Positions 9,458 to 20,511 of a stretch of 50,688 bases of DNA are shown here, in pieces. The notes under the pieces were generated by a model that was not told the DNA's origin, did not search any database, and worked only from the letters and a program-made list of their open reading frames with translations. Origin of the DNA: Mesaphorura yosii (Eukaryota; Arthropoda; Collembola; Poduromorpha; Tullbergiidae); the NCBI GenBank assembly GCA_009869945.1, contig WIXG01000481.1, positions 1 through 50,688 on the forward strand, read 5' to 3'. The position numbers and the translations under genes were made by a program. The first letter of the stretch is position 1. Each line of letters opens with the position of its first letter.

Positions 9458-11525
9458 ATGCTGAAGGTCTTGACTTCAATTTTAACTGTGATTTGGGTTT
9501 TACGAATTGCGAATGTAGCGTCAGTCGGGCCAGGAACAGCAAGCTCAGCGACTAAAAGTAATATTGTCATATTTTACCGTAGGTTAATTAATTTGTTTCC
9601 TTACCATCGCATTATTGTCTGCAGATACGATTGAATGTGGAGTCACTGGCTACGCCGTGATTGGAGGCGTGCGAGTGACTGCGCCGTGGACGGCGCTGGT
9701 GCAGGTTCGCTCAGGCTCAGACAGAGCCGGATACAAAGATACAGGATCAGGTGTTATCCTCAGCCCAGCCACTGTACTAACCACCGTCGACGCATTTGGA
9801 CCCGGAGCCGAAGACCATCTGCGGCATCCCTTTCCACCCGCGACGTGGCTCCGCGTGGGAGTGGGACTCGAGAAAAGTACCAACTTCAAGCCCGACCGAT
9901 TCACACAATTTCTGGAGCCCGCCTCAGTTCAACTGCACAGAAATCTAGTCGTTATTCACCTCAAGTCTAACATCAAGTTCTCGACCCGTGTGAGGCCAAT
10001 CTGTATCGAAGAGGCTGGTCCGTCGGAGGCAGCGGGAGCGGCGGCAGGGCCTGAAGACGAAAACTTGAGTCCAACGCTGCTAACTTCCTTCAAACCCGCG
10101 GCGAGTTCCGGCGGCGTGCTGGTCGCCAAACCGTTGAATGGGTCCTGGAATCCCTGCAACAACAACAATGAAGACAACATTTTTGTTGGAGGAGCTCTGT
10201 CTGTCTGGAAAGACCGCCGCTGGCATCTGACTGGGCTTGTGAAAGAGTCGCTATGCGACCGCGGTAACTCACACCCGTTTTCGACGTCGGACAGATTCTT
10301 GAGTGGATTCATTGAACACATTCGGAGAGAAGATTTGGATTGGATTCACGCAAATATTAAACAACGAAGGGACAGCGGGGCAAGTCCTGATACTGCAAAT
10401 GACATAAAATCGCGCCCACCTCTGTCCGCTCAGAAATCTAATGGTACTGCTACGGGCTACGGCCACCCACGACCTCTTCCTTCGGCAGCGCCCGATAGAC
10501 TCAAACCCACGGCTAAAGCTACGGTTAAAGCCACGATTGCTACGGTAGCCGCTGTAGAATGCGGTGTAGCCAAGCTTGGAAAAGCGTACGGAACCAGAAT
10601 TGCCAACGGATCTCGAATTAGTGCGCATTCCGATTGGCCCTGGAACGCTGCACTCTTCAAACGGAGGCGTAGAAATAACAATAGCGGATCGACGTTATCT
10701 TACATTTGCGGTGCGACCCTGATCTCACACGATGCACTTCTGACTGCCGCCCACTGCGTGACCGACCCCAGCAACGGGCAGCCCGAGCCCGTGAACCGGT
10801 ACAGAGCTGTGCTTCTGCCTGTCTCGTCCGAATATGGCAGTAATTTTGGGGCAAACTCTAACACTGGCACCACACGTTCACCGTCAGTTGCTATGGAGAT
10901 TACCTCAATCCACGTTCACGAGTACTACAATGCGAAGACGTTCGAGGCTGATATTGCTGTGCTGAAGCTGAAATTCGACCTCGGGTCTGGCGCTGGGCTC
11001 CCGACGCATGTGTCCCCCGTCTGCGTCCCAAAGCCGGGGCGGGAAAGCTCCCAACTTGAGCGTGTACAAACGAAGGTTGGCAGCGTTGGAACTGTGCTCG
11101 GATTTGGCGACTTCCAGATGAGCAGAGTCTCACCCACGCTACGAATTACAAGACTGCCAATTGTGGGGCCACGTGAGTGCCGCGAAGTCTCAAACTTGTC
11201 CCCGTCCACCGCCCAGCTTTGTGGCGGGGCGGACGGAACGGCGGTTTGCAACGGGGACTCCGGCGGCGGGCTCCTGTTTCAAGAGGACGAAGGGACGGGG
11301 CGTTACTCCATTCAGGTAAGCAACTTAAACTAGAAATCGCCTTAAATCGTCTTCCTTGATTTTTATATGAAGTTTACCACTTGAAATATGAAGGGAATTG
11401 TGAGCCATGGCACTGGTGCCCAGCCTGGAGAGCTGCCTGTGTGCGGTACAAACGCGACCAAGTACACAATTTTCACACGCGTTGGAGCTTTCAAAGACTG
11501 GATTGAAACAGTGCTGGGATCTTAG
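9458..11525 (+). CDS. Secreted serine protease with two S1 domains, first one inactive
   Basis: Three exons: 9458-9557, 9625-11315, 11394-11525. ATG 9458 was chosen because it starts a signal peptide (MLKVLTSILTVIWVLRIANVA). Domain 1 (about residues 37-290) keeps the trypsin fold pattern but has lost the triad: LTTVDAF replaces LTAAHC, HRNLVVIHL replaces the D-I-A-L strand, and FVGGAL replaces GDSGGxL. A low-complexity linker follows. Domain 2 starts at RIANGSRI (activation after Arg) and is complete: LLTAAHC (His), ADIAVLKL (Asp), CNGDSGGG (Ser). The residue six before Ser is Ala, so strict trypsin specificity is not expected. The last exon gives the family ending VGAFKDWIETVLG. The pseudo-domain may regulate or localise the active domain (inference). 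A Tc1 element begins 30 bp past the stop. Confidence 0.85.
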
Positions 11526-11555
11526 CACAACGGGCACTGAGACCACCGTCGAATA

Positions 11556-11582
11556 CACTATGCCACGAAAGTTTTTGTGCAT
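11556..11582 (+). repeat. Left terminal inverted repeat of Tc1-like element
   Basis: Begins CACTATGCCACGAAAG and pairs with 12826-12852 read on the minus strand, differing only at the fourth base. Confidence 0.9.
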
Positions 11583-11660
11583 CAATTCGACCGATTTTTT
11601 AAAGCGAATTTCTCAACAAGTGTAACTCAGAGTTTATTAACAATAGTTTTAGCTTACTGC

Positions 11661-12743
11661 TTAGTAAGTGGTGTGTCTACCACCAGCAACCCGCATTGAT
11701 TTGATTCTTCCTGGCAGGGAACGGCTTAATTTTTGAAGCAAGTCTTGGCCCAAATTATTCCAACAATTTTGAACTTTTTGAATGAGTTCGTCCCGAGTGT
11801 GAGGCAGCGGTTCTTTGTAGATTGACTCTTTAAGTATGGACCATAGGTTCTCAATTGGGTTTAAGTCCGGACTGTTGCCTGGCCAAACTCCCTTCACCCA
11901 GACCCTCGGAATTTTCTCTTCAAAAATTGCCATATTTTCCTTCGTATTATGCGCTGGCGCTCCATCTTGCATGAATGTTCTCTTTCGCATGAGTGGAAAC
12001 AGCGACGTGTCCTCCAGTGAGTTCAAATATACGAGCATAATTCTCTCTCGATAGTACTTGGCGTTCACAGTTGCTTTCGAGTCGACCACATGAAGTGGTG
12101 TGACACCTCTTGCACAAAACCCTCCAGCAAACATCACTTTCAGAGAAAATTTTGGCACGAGGGTAGCAGGAACCTTACTCCTCTCGTCTGTGTAGTATCG
12201 GCAAGTCTGGCTGTTTCGTTTTTAATGTAAGCTGATCATCGTTTCATCCGTCCACAGAATATGATCCAAGAGTTCTGTTGCGATGCGGTCCCCACTCAAA
12301 AATCCACTGTTTTCGACGATAGTGTCATAATTAAGGCGGTCTTGGATGTTCTTCGCATTTAGAAGTGTTCGTGTACTTGCCTTGTAGTTTTTCTTGCCCG
12401 AGTCTGTCTTCTTAAGATGATGTCGGACGGCTTCGGGTGAAATCTTCTTGCCCCTCGCTTCGTAGCTTTCGCTGGAGTTGAGGATCCGTGCTGTTTTTCT
12501 GGTAGAAGCACCAACTTTCTCTTTCATTTCACTTTTAATTATTCGTTTAGTTCTAGGTGAGCATTTTGAGGGCCTGCCACTTCTTCTCTTATCAAAGATA
12601 GCAGTCCTGTTAAGAACGTTAGCGACGGTATTTCGGTGCACTTTCACAATTCGTGAAAATTGTAAATTGCTGTAGCCTAACTTCTTCAAAGTTTTCATTT
12701 GCGCTCTTTTGGACTCACGTGTCGATAACTTTCTTGGGGCCAT
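11661..12743 (-). pseudogene. Tc1-type DD34E transposase with one premature stop
   Basis: Reads from ATG 12743 (MAPRKLSTRESKRAQ) to TAA at 11661 in a single frame. It has an N-terminal paired-like HTH (TLKKLGYSNLQFSRI), then WTDETMISLH (first Asp), FMQDGAPAHN (second Asp) and PDLNPIENLW (Glu), spaced as in Tc1 DD34E enzymes. One in-frame TAA at 12222-12224, right after the first catalytic motif, is the only break; the frame is otherwise intact (about 360 codons). This copy is probably non-autonomous but young. Confidence 0.88.
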
Positions 12744-12825
12744 GGCGAAAAAAGAATTTCCCAAATCGGAGCAGAGATACCGAAGTTATGATGATTTGAG
12801 TGACTATACTCAAACGTCGTTTACA

Positions 12826-12852
12826 ATGCACAAAAACTTTCGTGGCATACTG
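12826..12852 (-). repeat. Right terminal inverted repeat of Tc1-like element
   Basis: Inverted partner of 11556-11582, followed by TA. Confidence 0.9.
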
Positions 12853-12900
12853 TAGACGCTGAAAATTTACTCACAAATGTTACAATATTTACTGTTGCTA

Positions 12901-12906
12901 TTTATT
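12901..12906 (-). promoter_or_regulatory. Poly(A) signal of JHBP-like gene
   Basis: AATAAA on the minus strand, about 77 bp past the stop of the gene at 12983-13953. Confidence 0.55.
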
Positions 12907-12982
12907 ATTTGAGCACAAGTGTTTTTCTTAAATATCATCTGTTGAATACATGGTCTTAATGGTATCGTTTTCAAACACATTG

Positions 12983-13953
12983 TCATGTGTATTCTTGCAG
13001 GATTGCATTCCATACATTCGGTTCCAAGTAAGAAGTGATGACGTCAGTCATGATTTTTTCCAGCTTAGACCTCACGCCGTACTCAAATAGCTGGGCTGAG
13101 TATGCCCGAAAGAACCAATTCGAGAGCGGGACTGGAAAATATAATAAAATATTCGCATTACGTGTTATGTACACAAAACAGCAGAAATTGTGTTTTGTCC
13201 TTACTGAGCCACTTTGGCCGAGAGACTCCGACGGCCTGAGCCACAAAGCTGTCAATCTGTTCGTACTCAACTCGAAGCAGTGTGACGTTGTTGCCAAGGC
13301 GATGAAAAATTGCGATCGATAGTCCTTCAAGAACGCAGCTGACTCCTCCGTCTGGCATAAACCATCGCAGAGGGACCCCGAACGCGTGCCCTTCAGTACT
13401 CACCTTGGACGACTCGCAGTCTATTCTCGGGAACGTCAAATGCGCATCAATCGTCTTGTTTGGTGTGTTGAACACAACTTTTGATCGTGACAAGGTCGCC
13501 ATTCCCGTGAGCACGAGATCCTGCACGTGGACAAGCCAACGAACGAGTCCAATGTTAAGAATTGGGACAGTCAACGTTGGTACTGTGATTGGGTCGACGG
13601 ATCGAACGCCGAGTTCCGGGATTCCTTGGCGGAGACGAGGCACCATGTAACGCTGGAACACGCGAGTGATGCACGCTCCAATTTCTTCGTCAGTGAGTCC
13701 GAGACGAGGACAGGCTTCCAGTTCGGCGTCCGCATCAGCTGCGACGAGATCTAGACGTCAACAGTCAATAGCATCCCAAAGGGCAAATTGCGAACATTAT
13801 TCTCTTGAAGAGTAACTTTTTTTAGCATGAGAAATATTCACCTTCCTCTTCGTCTGTGTTTTGTGCAAAGGCTGACCCGTGGTAAGTAAAAGCAACGTAA
13901 AGTGCAATCACGAACACGGCACAAACACAGGTCACCTGACCACACTTGCGCAT
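12983..13953 (-). CDS. Takeout / juvenile-hormone-binding-like secreted protein
   Basis: Three exons on the minus strand: 13953-13842, 13750-13205, 13131-12983 (268 aa), joined in phase 1 at both introns. The signal peptide (MRKCGQVTCVCAVFVIALYV) starts at ATG 13953. The mature part has an early Cys pair (ACPRLGLTDEEIGACI) as in the JHBP/takeout (DUF233) family. GIPELGVRSVDPITVPTL then matches the family's region about the proline-rich 'GIPxLxxxDPLxxP' motif, followed by a beta-rich stretch and the C-terminal helix KLEKIMTDVITSYLE. Such proteins form elongated tubes that bind hydrophobic ligands such as juvenile hormone or other terpenoids in haemolymph. The ligand here is unknown. The family is essentially arthropod-restricted, which helps place the organism. 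Confidence 0.75.
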
Positions 13954-16490
13954 TACGCATTGACTAATTGTTAGAAATCGTTAAAGTCTGGAAATCATAC
14001 GTTTGGCAACTGCGCTTTTCACAAATTAGAGACGTTACTCGAGCTCAATTCAGCCGTACAATGCACACTAGAAACTGGAAATTGCGAATGCACAACAGCA
14101 CGTAAAATCTGTACCTTAATACACGGTACTAGTTGCATGACCATAAAATAAGATGGCATGCACAGATTCAATGCCATGCTTGAAAGGTGCCTATGATTTG
14201 TTTCAGGTTTCAGTTTCTGCGAAATACATTCGTGCTCGAAGGCATGGGTTTCGCACGACCAGTTATGCAAATTAAGGCTGGATCCAGTCACCATGGTTAT
14301 TATGCTATTATCAACTCTTTGCTTATCGCAATTCGCAAATTATACACTTGTTGAGATCATTCCAATTGCTTTATACGTTATACGTTTCTGGTTTCTTTAA
14401 TAAACAGGACGTAACGATGAGAGATTTTGAAATTAGACCAAGCAGTTTTTATGTCTAATTAGTACGTAAACTAGCTGAGCATGTAAATACTTAAAAATAC
14501 GTCGAATTATCCATATTTTATCTTGTGCTTGCGCTTCTGGCAGCATTGCCCTCAGAACTGACGTATTCTTGCTTCACGCTGAAGGCGAGTTCATGCGGCC
14601 TATGCCATTTTCAACTTAAATATTTATTATCACATTGTAATGTGCTTATGCATTCGCAATTCTCTGTCTGTCTGTCTGTCTGTGTGTTACGGTTTATTTT
14701 TTAAACACAATTGGACACTGCTTCATGAATTCAGATGAAAAGGTGTTGAAGGTCGAGCTTCTCGCTTCTCAATAGATGCGAGCGGTGACAGCACTTACGA
14801 AGCATGAGATAAAATGGTAAAATCAGATACAGTAGAGTTAAATTTGCAGCATGGTTGTAAAACGGACGAGGACAAATAGAGCCAAACTTTAAGCGAACGA
14901 AGCAATTCATACTCGGCATTTTCTGTGTTCCGCCGGTATTAATATGGAATGTATGCAGCAATAACTGTCCCTCATCTTTTCTATTTAGCATTGGAAGCTG
15001 CATATGACGTTGGAAGGTGGGTGGCAGCGGAAGAAGCAAAATGCGTTGGGCACGTGCGAATTGCGCTATGTTTATAGGAAATTATAGGAGCCAATTTTCG
15101 AATGCCTGACATTTCTGAAAACAATGACAATGAAGCAAAGCGAAGCATGCCTACGTTAGTTTACTTCAATGACTGCCCCAAAAAAATTGGCTTCCAAGAT
15201 TTTAGATGTGCTTATTGGGTTCATGACTATCATGATTATTGTAATTGTAGTATTGAGTTAGTCTTTTCTTAGGGAGGAGAACAGATCGGGGGTCTCCGGA
15301 CAGGGCTTAGTTCCTACCCTTGACGGTCACTGTCTAGCCCCCAGAAGATACGATACTCTCCGTCATAAGTTAAGATATGGTATATTAGATTATGATAAGA
15401 GGTGAGCACGATGGTTTTTTCCCAGAAATGTTGGTTTTGGGGTTTTTAGTTCCAATAACATGTGAATATGATTGAATTCATGTGATAGAATTAAGTCCAT
15501 GAAATAAATCTTTTGTTTTGTTTCTCGAAAAAAAAGTGGCACAATTAGAGATACAATTACAAAAACACTGAATTTTGATGAGTTCAGCCAGGAAACTTGT
15601 ACTTGACTTGTTAATAAAAGCGTTCTATCCACCCAGAAAGAGAATCATGCACACCTTTATGAGTAACGGGCATCACATCATTTTGTCAGTGCTGCTCAAG
15701 GTCTCATGTCCAATTGTAGTAGTGCAATTTAGTCCTGACAAAATGTTCAACATGTTCCCTTTTTACGAGCACGGACTTCAAAGACAGCTGGCAGGTTCTG
15801 CCGATACTTGTCTTGTCATTACAACTTTCAAGCGCTTAATGCCCGTGAAATTTCACGGTTAAATTGCATTTCCCATAAAATCATAAATTCATAGAAATGA
15901 GAGTTAAGCCAAAAGCACAATTATTTTGTTTTGATGAGGTAAACATTTGAGCCGCCGGTCGCCGCGGTCCAATGTACTACGATGTTTTGTGTGATGGTAA
16001 TTAAGGTAACACGTGCACGTGCAATTTGAGATCAGTGGTGGAATGTTATTTTTAACATCTCAAATTCCACACTCTATTTTACCGAATCCTGTATTTACAA
16101 TATGAACAATTGTAATCATTTTTATCACTCCATGACAGGATTATTTTCATTAAATCATTTACAATCATAATTGCTCGTGCTAGCTGCAGCCGACCCTTTA
16201 ATGTTTGATGGTCACGGGCGACGGGCGGTGATGAACTTGATAAACTTGCATTCAGCATCAGCAGCAGTTTATCACGAAACACGTTCGGTCAACTGCTGCT
16301 TCTCGTGAAATGAGTCAAAAACGCAACAACGATGAATTCGCGTCTCAACGACCTCGGCCACTAGCACGTTGTTGGAAAACAGCCGGATGTTGTGTTTTGT
16401 CAGTGAAATTTTTTTCAATGTGTCTCACTCACAAGTTCATCCTGGCCACACAGGCCGAGCACACTGCTGTCTGAGCGGAACACGACGAAC
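13954..16490. other. Intergenic, AT-rich, no gene recognised
   Basis: Only short chance frames are present. A small TCTG microsatellite lies at 14663-14682. The stretch near 15280-15350 is locally GC-rich, but I could not assign it to a gene or RNA. Confidence 0.4.
14663..14682 (+). repeat. TCTG microsatellite
   Basis: Five tandem TCTG units, followed by a short TG run. Confidence 0.85.
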
Positions 16491-17880
16491 ATGGCGGTGA
16501 ACGACGGGATCGCAGCAGCTCCCGAAATTGTAATACACGAGAAAGACAAGCACAACGACAACAATAAGACAACAGCACATCACGATCACCTCCAGCATGC
16601 GCCATCAATGTGGTCCTCTCCGCCGAAATACTCCCAGGACAATTGGTACAACATAATCCTGGACCTCATCACACTCATTCTGACCTTTTCAGAAATCGCA
16701 CTCGTTCTGTACTTGTCTCTGACACATTTTCTGCACTCGGATCAGGAACTCGAGGGTATGGCTATGTTACTGCCCATTGCCCTCAATTTTGTCGGTGTAC
16801 TTTACTTCCTCTCCAAGTAAGCCTCTATTAATCCGGGGTAGTATAGTGGTAAGTAATTAATCCATCCGTCTCTCCCATCCAGACCAGAAGAGCGGGACCA
16901 ATTCGAAACGATTGGATGCACCAAATGCTGCACTGACGTGCTCCAGTTTCCAGTCGTCGGCCCCGTTCTAACTCAATTCATGATTCTGCTCATTTCCCTG
17001 GGCTGGTCACACAACATGGAGAATTATCAACGGCTTGAGGCTTCGGCGGTGAAGATGCGACAAGCCACAACCTTCTTCTCTGCAGCGCCCGAAGCGCTTG
17101 TTCAGCTCACAGTGCTGTTTGTAAGCAAGACGGACGTGTTGTCACTCGACAGTAAGTCAACTTTGTCTCACACGGTCTTGACTCTATCTCTGACATGAAT
17201 ATTGTGCACTACCAGAGTACTTTGAAATGGCAGTCGTGGTCGTCGCAGTAGCCGCCATTGCTGAAGCCAACACATTCAGCCTTGTCTCCAACTACTTTCG
17301 CATTTTTCATCCGTACGAGGATGGCGACTGGAGTCTCTCGCATGGAGTCAAGTTCTGGCAGAAGCTGCTGCTCTTCACGCACGCGTTCACGTCCGTCGGC
17401 TCGCGCCTCGTCGCTTCAGCTTTACTCAAAGCGGGACTTTTCTACTATTTCGGAATCAAATTCGCCATCGTGGTGGTCATCTCTTTATTGTTGGAAATGG
17501 CGTACAGAACCGCGTTTTACTACATTGCCCGTTTCTTCAAACACGACCTCCTCGAGCATGAAGTCCCGTCTGGATGCTACGAGTCCATGAACTACGCATG
17601 GAGAGAAACAATCCTCAGTTTTGGGTTTCAGTCACGCAACATTCTTGTCCAGTCTTGGTTCTACCTCGAGAACATTGCCTTCTTCATCTTTTGGGTATAT
17701 GCAGTGGATGAAGGACCTGTTGAGAGGAACGAGGAGGAGCTTGGATGGGTGAAGGAGCTCGTATTTCAACCCACGGTCTTTTTGTTTTGTGTACTGACAC
17801 TGACTTCATTAACCATGCTTGTCATCATACATTGTACGCGGATCTTTGTAATTCGGGGACCATTCCGTGCAAAATTCTGA
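16491..17880 (+). CDS. XK-related multi-pass membrane protein
   Basis: Three exons: 16491-16816, 16883-17151, 17216-17880 (419 aa); AATAAA overlaps the stop at 17880-17885. A His/Asp-rich cytosolic N-terminus comes first. Membrane segments follow, among them ILDLITLILTFSEIALVLYL, MLLPIALNFVGVLYFL, VVGPVLTQFMILLISLG and FAIVVVISLLLEMAYRTAF. The segment FFSAAPEALVQLTVLFV matches the conserved 'EsaPQLxLQxxVL' region of XK/XKR proteins, as do YESMNYAWRE and YLENIAFFIFWVY. XK-family members act in the plasma membrane; some XKRs scramble phospholipids after caspase cleavage, and XK pairs with a protease-like partner. Which role applies here cannot be told. A tRNA A-box look-alike in intron 1 was rejected as an RNA gene. 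Confidence 0.75.
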
Positions 17881-17885
17881 ATAAA

Positions 17886-18477
17886 TGCTGACATTTTTGT
17901 ATTGCTATTTATTCAAGTGATGATTTTCTGTGGCAATCTTCTTTCGATAACTACAATCAGCGGTTTACGCAGTTAATCCCAAACTCAGATGTTTCGTTTG
18001 TTTGGGAAAGTCCACGTTACGCATTGCCACGAGTACCGCTGGTAAATAAGTTATCAGTTTCGGTTCATTGTCCGTACCGGGTAGACAACTTGCTATTCTG
18101 CTGCCCGCCCTATCCAGAGTCAGAGATCTCTTTCTCGTTTGATTGCGTTGTACTTCAGTATCGACGCGTTTATGAGCATGGGCGGATTATTCTTGAAATA
18201 TTTATGATGGGTTTAGCGATATTTTATGATCTTGCACTGCAATCAGACGAAGTGTAACACGCAGCAACCGAACTCTCTCGCAGCCCATCGTTTGCAGATC
18301 AAGGCTGTCGTGTTCCAAATTTTTTTTGGTCAAAATGAGTCCACAAAACATTCCTGCAGTTGTGGTTGATGCTGCTGCGGACGACGAAGAGGCACAGATT
18401 CCTGACTGCAAAGGCAAAGACCAGAAACAAGTCAACGTGGTGGACAACAGCCCTTCGATGCCAAGAAGATTGATGGT
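17886..18477. other. Intergenic
   Basis: No gene recognised. A short open frame at 18335-18529 (rich in Asp, Glu and Ala) runs into the 7TM relic in the wrong frame and shows no family match. Confidence 0.35.
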
Positions 18478-18975
18478 TCAATACCACGGCCGTCGTGCTC
18501 AATGTCCACACCGCCGTCAGGCAACGTGACCTGATTGCCCTCTTAAATGGTTCCTTCAGCTTCTGGACCACATTGATGACACAGTATACAAAATTTAGAG
18601 AGGGCAGGCACCGATTTGAGAAGAATTCCCTCTTCTTGACGTCGTTGCTGCGCTTAGTCGTGACTTGGCTGTTTCTGTCGTGCATGTCAGCCATTTTCGC
18701 GAGCCTGGCACGATGCAAAGGCATATTCTCGCAACTCTTCGAAACGTGCTATGATGGTTTCCTCACGAGTTTGAATAGGTCATCATTTCTGAACTGGCAT
18801 TTGTCGTGTCGATTGTGTATGGCATCTGGTGTATGCTGCAGGGCGGGGCTTTCTTCAAACTTTCTGCGTAGGCTGCACTTCCTTGATCATATCAGGTTCA
18901 GCAGGGGTACAAATCTTCGCACCAAATTCCAATGCCAAGCTCTCTGACCATGTCGATGCATGCAAAATGCGTCCT
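18478..18975 (+). pseudogene. Gustatory-receptor-like 7TM paralog, decayed
   Basis: A clear but broken relative of the gene at 6126-7367. VVLNVHTAVRQRDLIALLNG aligns with VVLHVHTAVRQHVLVALMNG, and SCMSAIFASLARCKG aligns with ACVSAIPVSLARCEL. After a frame change, ELAFVVSIVYGIWCMLQGGA aligns with GLAFSLSITYCFWCMFQGAS. After another change, FAPNSNAKLSDHV aligns with SAPNSNAKLSDHV. At least two frame changes and stops (for example TAG after KLSA) make it a pseudogene. It covers the middle of the protein; both ends are lost. The PNSNAKLSDHV stretch is identical, so the duplication is not very old. Confidence 0.8.
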
Positions 18976-19183
18976 CTGCCTCTACGGTAACTGCTCGCTT
19001 TGATCACACTGTTCCTTAAAATTCATGGTCAACTCATTGAGCTGTGGGAAATCACCCGAGAACACTCAATCATTTGCAAACAAATAAATAAACAAATAAA
19101 CCTTAAAGCAAGACCGACCGGTGTTTAATTCTTGAGCATGAGTTCAATAGTGCAGCCAATTGTCAAATACACGATTCCTTATT

Positions 19184-20511
19184 TCATATTGTCAATGTAT
19201 ACGTGGTGTCTTCCTTGTACAAAAATGGATTATGAAATCCTTCTCCTTTCCCTGAACTCAACCACAATTCGTAATTATAGTGGCGAAGGTAATGGTCGGG
19301 GAAATTATACGACTCGAAACGAAGGTCACCAGCAGCACGTTGTGACCGGATGAAAAATGTCGCATCCTGTCTGAAAAGGTCGGAGCCATCGTTTGCGTGA
19401 AGTTTGAACCGCCAGTTTTGATGGCGCAAGTAATGCCCAGCATTGTGCACTGACTCAAGCGAGTAACAACACTTTGGATCAGCGAGGCCAGGCACCAACT
19501 TCCACCTCCCACTCCCGTTCTCGGACACATTGAGTTTAGTAATGTATCCCAATCCATTCACTTGACCAATGTAGTGATCACGTGGCCCATCATTTGTGAT
19601 TTGGAAATTGTACAATCCACCACATTCAAACCGAACGGAGCCACTGCCACAGGACAAGTGTGTTGTTATGGTTTCCCGTATCCAGTCCAAGTAGAGCACC
19701 ACGCTGACGTAACCCACTGGTTTCGTAGTCGCCGAGCATTCGTTCATCCCATCGCCAAATGATGTGATCCCACACAACCATGCTCTGCCGCTGCTGCCGT
19801 GGTGGTCAATACACATCAATGGAGACCCCGAATCACCCGGACACCCACCCTCATTTCGCGTACCACGTGCACAAATCAACTGCCGCTCCTGAAATCCGTC
19901 TCTGAAGCTCGGATAATTATCGCCGCAAATACTCGTGTTTAGAAGCTTGACGTCTGCCCTGCGTAAAGTTTCGGACGGCACATCGTGTTCAGTGAGACCC
20001 CACCCGTAAATCCTCCCGATTTCTGCGTAAAGTTAAAGTTACAACGAGCCAACCTAACCGAAACTGGGTAGTTGAACTCACCAGTCTTTTGTAGTTGGCC
20101 ATTGGGCAATGGCACATTCCTCACTTTGAGACCAAAATCCAGTGCAGCGCTTAGCTTGAGAATGACAATATCACGCGAGTATTCCCGAGACGAATAGGGC
20201 ACGGTAGGTTTGATGTATTCAATCGCATGCCGAGTCTGGGCGCTCGCCCCCGTCCCGCCTAGCTGAAGTTCACCCGCAGTTATTTTCACACTGTGTTCAG
20301 GAACGTACGATTGTGCCTCGTTGTCGTACACACAATGCGCTGCCGTCAAAATGAGCATTGTGTTGAGAATAGTTCCGCCACAAATTCGGTCGTTCAGTTG
20401 CGGCACGTTGATTTGAACCATAAACGGAGCTTCTTCCATGGAGCGTAAAATACTTCCGTGGAGAATAAATGGTTTGGTCAGTGCCATTACGCCAAGCGGG
20501 TTGGGCTCCAT
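19184..20511 (-). CDS. Serine protease fused to C-terminal AbfB (CBM42) domain
   Basis: Two exons on the minus strand: 20511-20082 and 20022-19184, joined in phase 1. The S1 domain has ICGGTILNTML, LILTAAHC (His), SRDIVILKL (Asp), GRIYGWG and CPGDSGSP (Ser). The sixth residue before Ser is Gly, suggesting chymotrypsin/elastase-like rather than trypsin specificity. After the closing helix (LDWIRETITTHL) about 155 residues follow. Their pattern is that of the arabinofuranosidase-B beta-trefoil: WKLVPGLADPKCCYSLESV, GHYLRHQNWRFKL, LFRQDATFFIR, DHYLRHYNYELWL. AbfB (CBM42) binds arabinofuranose side chains of arabinoxylan. The N-terminus is uncertain: ATG 20511 gives no signal peptide and the frame stays open to about 20680, so a 5' exon is probably missed. 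Secretion is inferred. Confidence 0.82.

Larger units (their letters stand above)
11556..12852. mobile_element. Tc1/mariner-type DNA transposon, 1297 bp
   Basis: 27-bp terminal inverted repeats lie at 11556-11582 and 12826-12852 (one mismatch), flanked by TA on both sides (11554-11555, 12853-12854), the target duplication of this superfamily. It holds a transposase gene on the minus strand. Near-identical ends suggest recent insertion. It sits just past the stop of the upstream protease gene, possibly in its 3' UTR. Confidence 0.92.

Noticed and set aside
16829..16855. tRNA-like A-box (GGTAGTATAGTGGTAAG) in XK intron 1
   Set aside because: No B-box GGTTCGANTCC and no cloverleaf can be formed; the stretch lies inside an intron of 66 bp.
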